DNA of 27,365 nucleotides, from the IMG/VR virus record IMGVR_UViG_3300005826_000134, positions 1 to 27,365 of that record. One strand, written 5' to 3'. A program made the position numbers and the translations under genes. The DNA is from a virus. The notes under the pieces were generated by a model that searched no databases, was not told the origin of the DNA, and was given only the letters and a program-made list of their open reading frames with translations. Positions 27,348 through 27,365 of this stretch are shown one piece after another (within the stretch, counting starts at the first letter, position 1; every line of letters begins with the position of its first letter).

Positions 27348-27365
27348 CTACGTTGGCAGTCCCAC
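27348..27365 (-). CDS. Possible 3' end of a further minus-strand gene (partial)
   Basis: Only five codons (VGLPT) and a TAG at 27350-27348 are in the window. It fits the close packing of this operon but cannot be proved from such a short piece. Confidence 0.25.
   Translation of the reverse strand: MGLPT

Overview
The window is a contiguous stretch of a high-GC tailed bacteriophage genome or prophage. A podovirus-like virion is my inference, because a 1406-residue internal-virion-like protein lies beside coiled-coil, Gln-rich and GNAT-fold partners. A lipoprotein with a good lipobox in a lysis-type cluster points to a Gram-negative host. Terminase, portal, capsid, polymerase and integrase genes are not seen here and probably lie outside the window. 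Genes are tightly packed, mostly with ATGA, GTGA or TGATG stop/start overlaps.

There are four transcription blocks. (1) Positions 1-3164, plus strand: the 3' end of a gene that may be a MoxR-type AAA+ ATPase, a VWA protein with a metallopeptidase-like N-terminus whose catalytic Glu is replaced, an unknown small gene, and six copies of an odd family of small proteins built from the tripeptide Ala-Ser-X (here called ASX). One ASX copy carries a one-base frameshift. (2) Positions 8500-3611, minus strand: an early operon with an XRE repressor, a Cas4/RecB-like Fe-S nuclease, an ERF annealing protein, small zinc proteins, two replication/helicase-loader-like proteins, an HhH protein and a VRR-type nuclease, and then two full ASX genes and a truncated one just before a strong terminator. 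(3) Positions 8591-13174, plus strand: a cargo-like cassette of small zinc proteins, a membrane-anchored beta-helix/sugar-dehydrogenase-like fusion, and a putative (alpha/alpha)6-toroid protein. (4) Positions 27365-13177, minus strand: virion genes (beta-helix and repeat proteins, GNAT protein, ejection proteins, tail proteins with an enzyme-like barrel) ending in a lysis-type cluster.

Blocks 2 and 3 diverge from a compact control region at 8500-8591, where two face-to-face promoters each place an ATG 7 nt after the -10 hexamer, so both first genes may be leaderless. Two inverted repeats in the promoters are likely operators for the XRE protein.

The most unusual content is the ASX family. 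Its copies sit in tandem at the ends of two operons on opposite strands, next to an AAA+/VWA pair, and several are joined to the next gene by a coupling motif that doubles as the C-terminal codons. I know of no described function for this arrangement. A second notable feature is a gene insertion at 4540-5068 flanked by perfect 32-bp direct repeats; in-silico excision restores an intact GTG-started nuclease gene.
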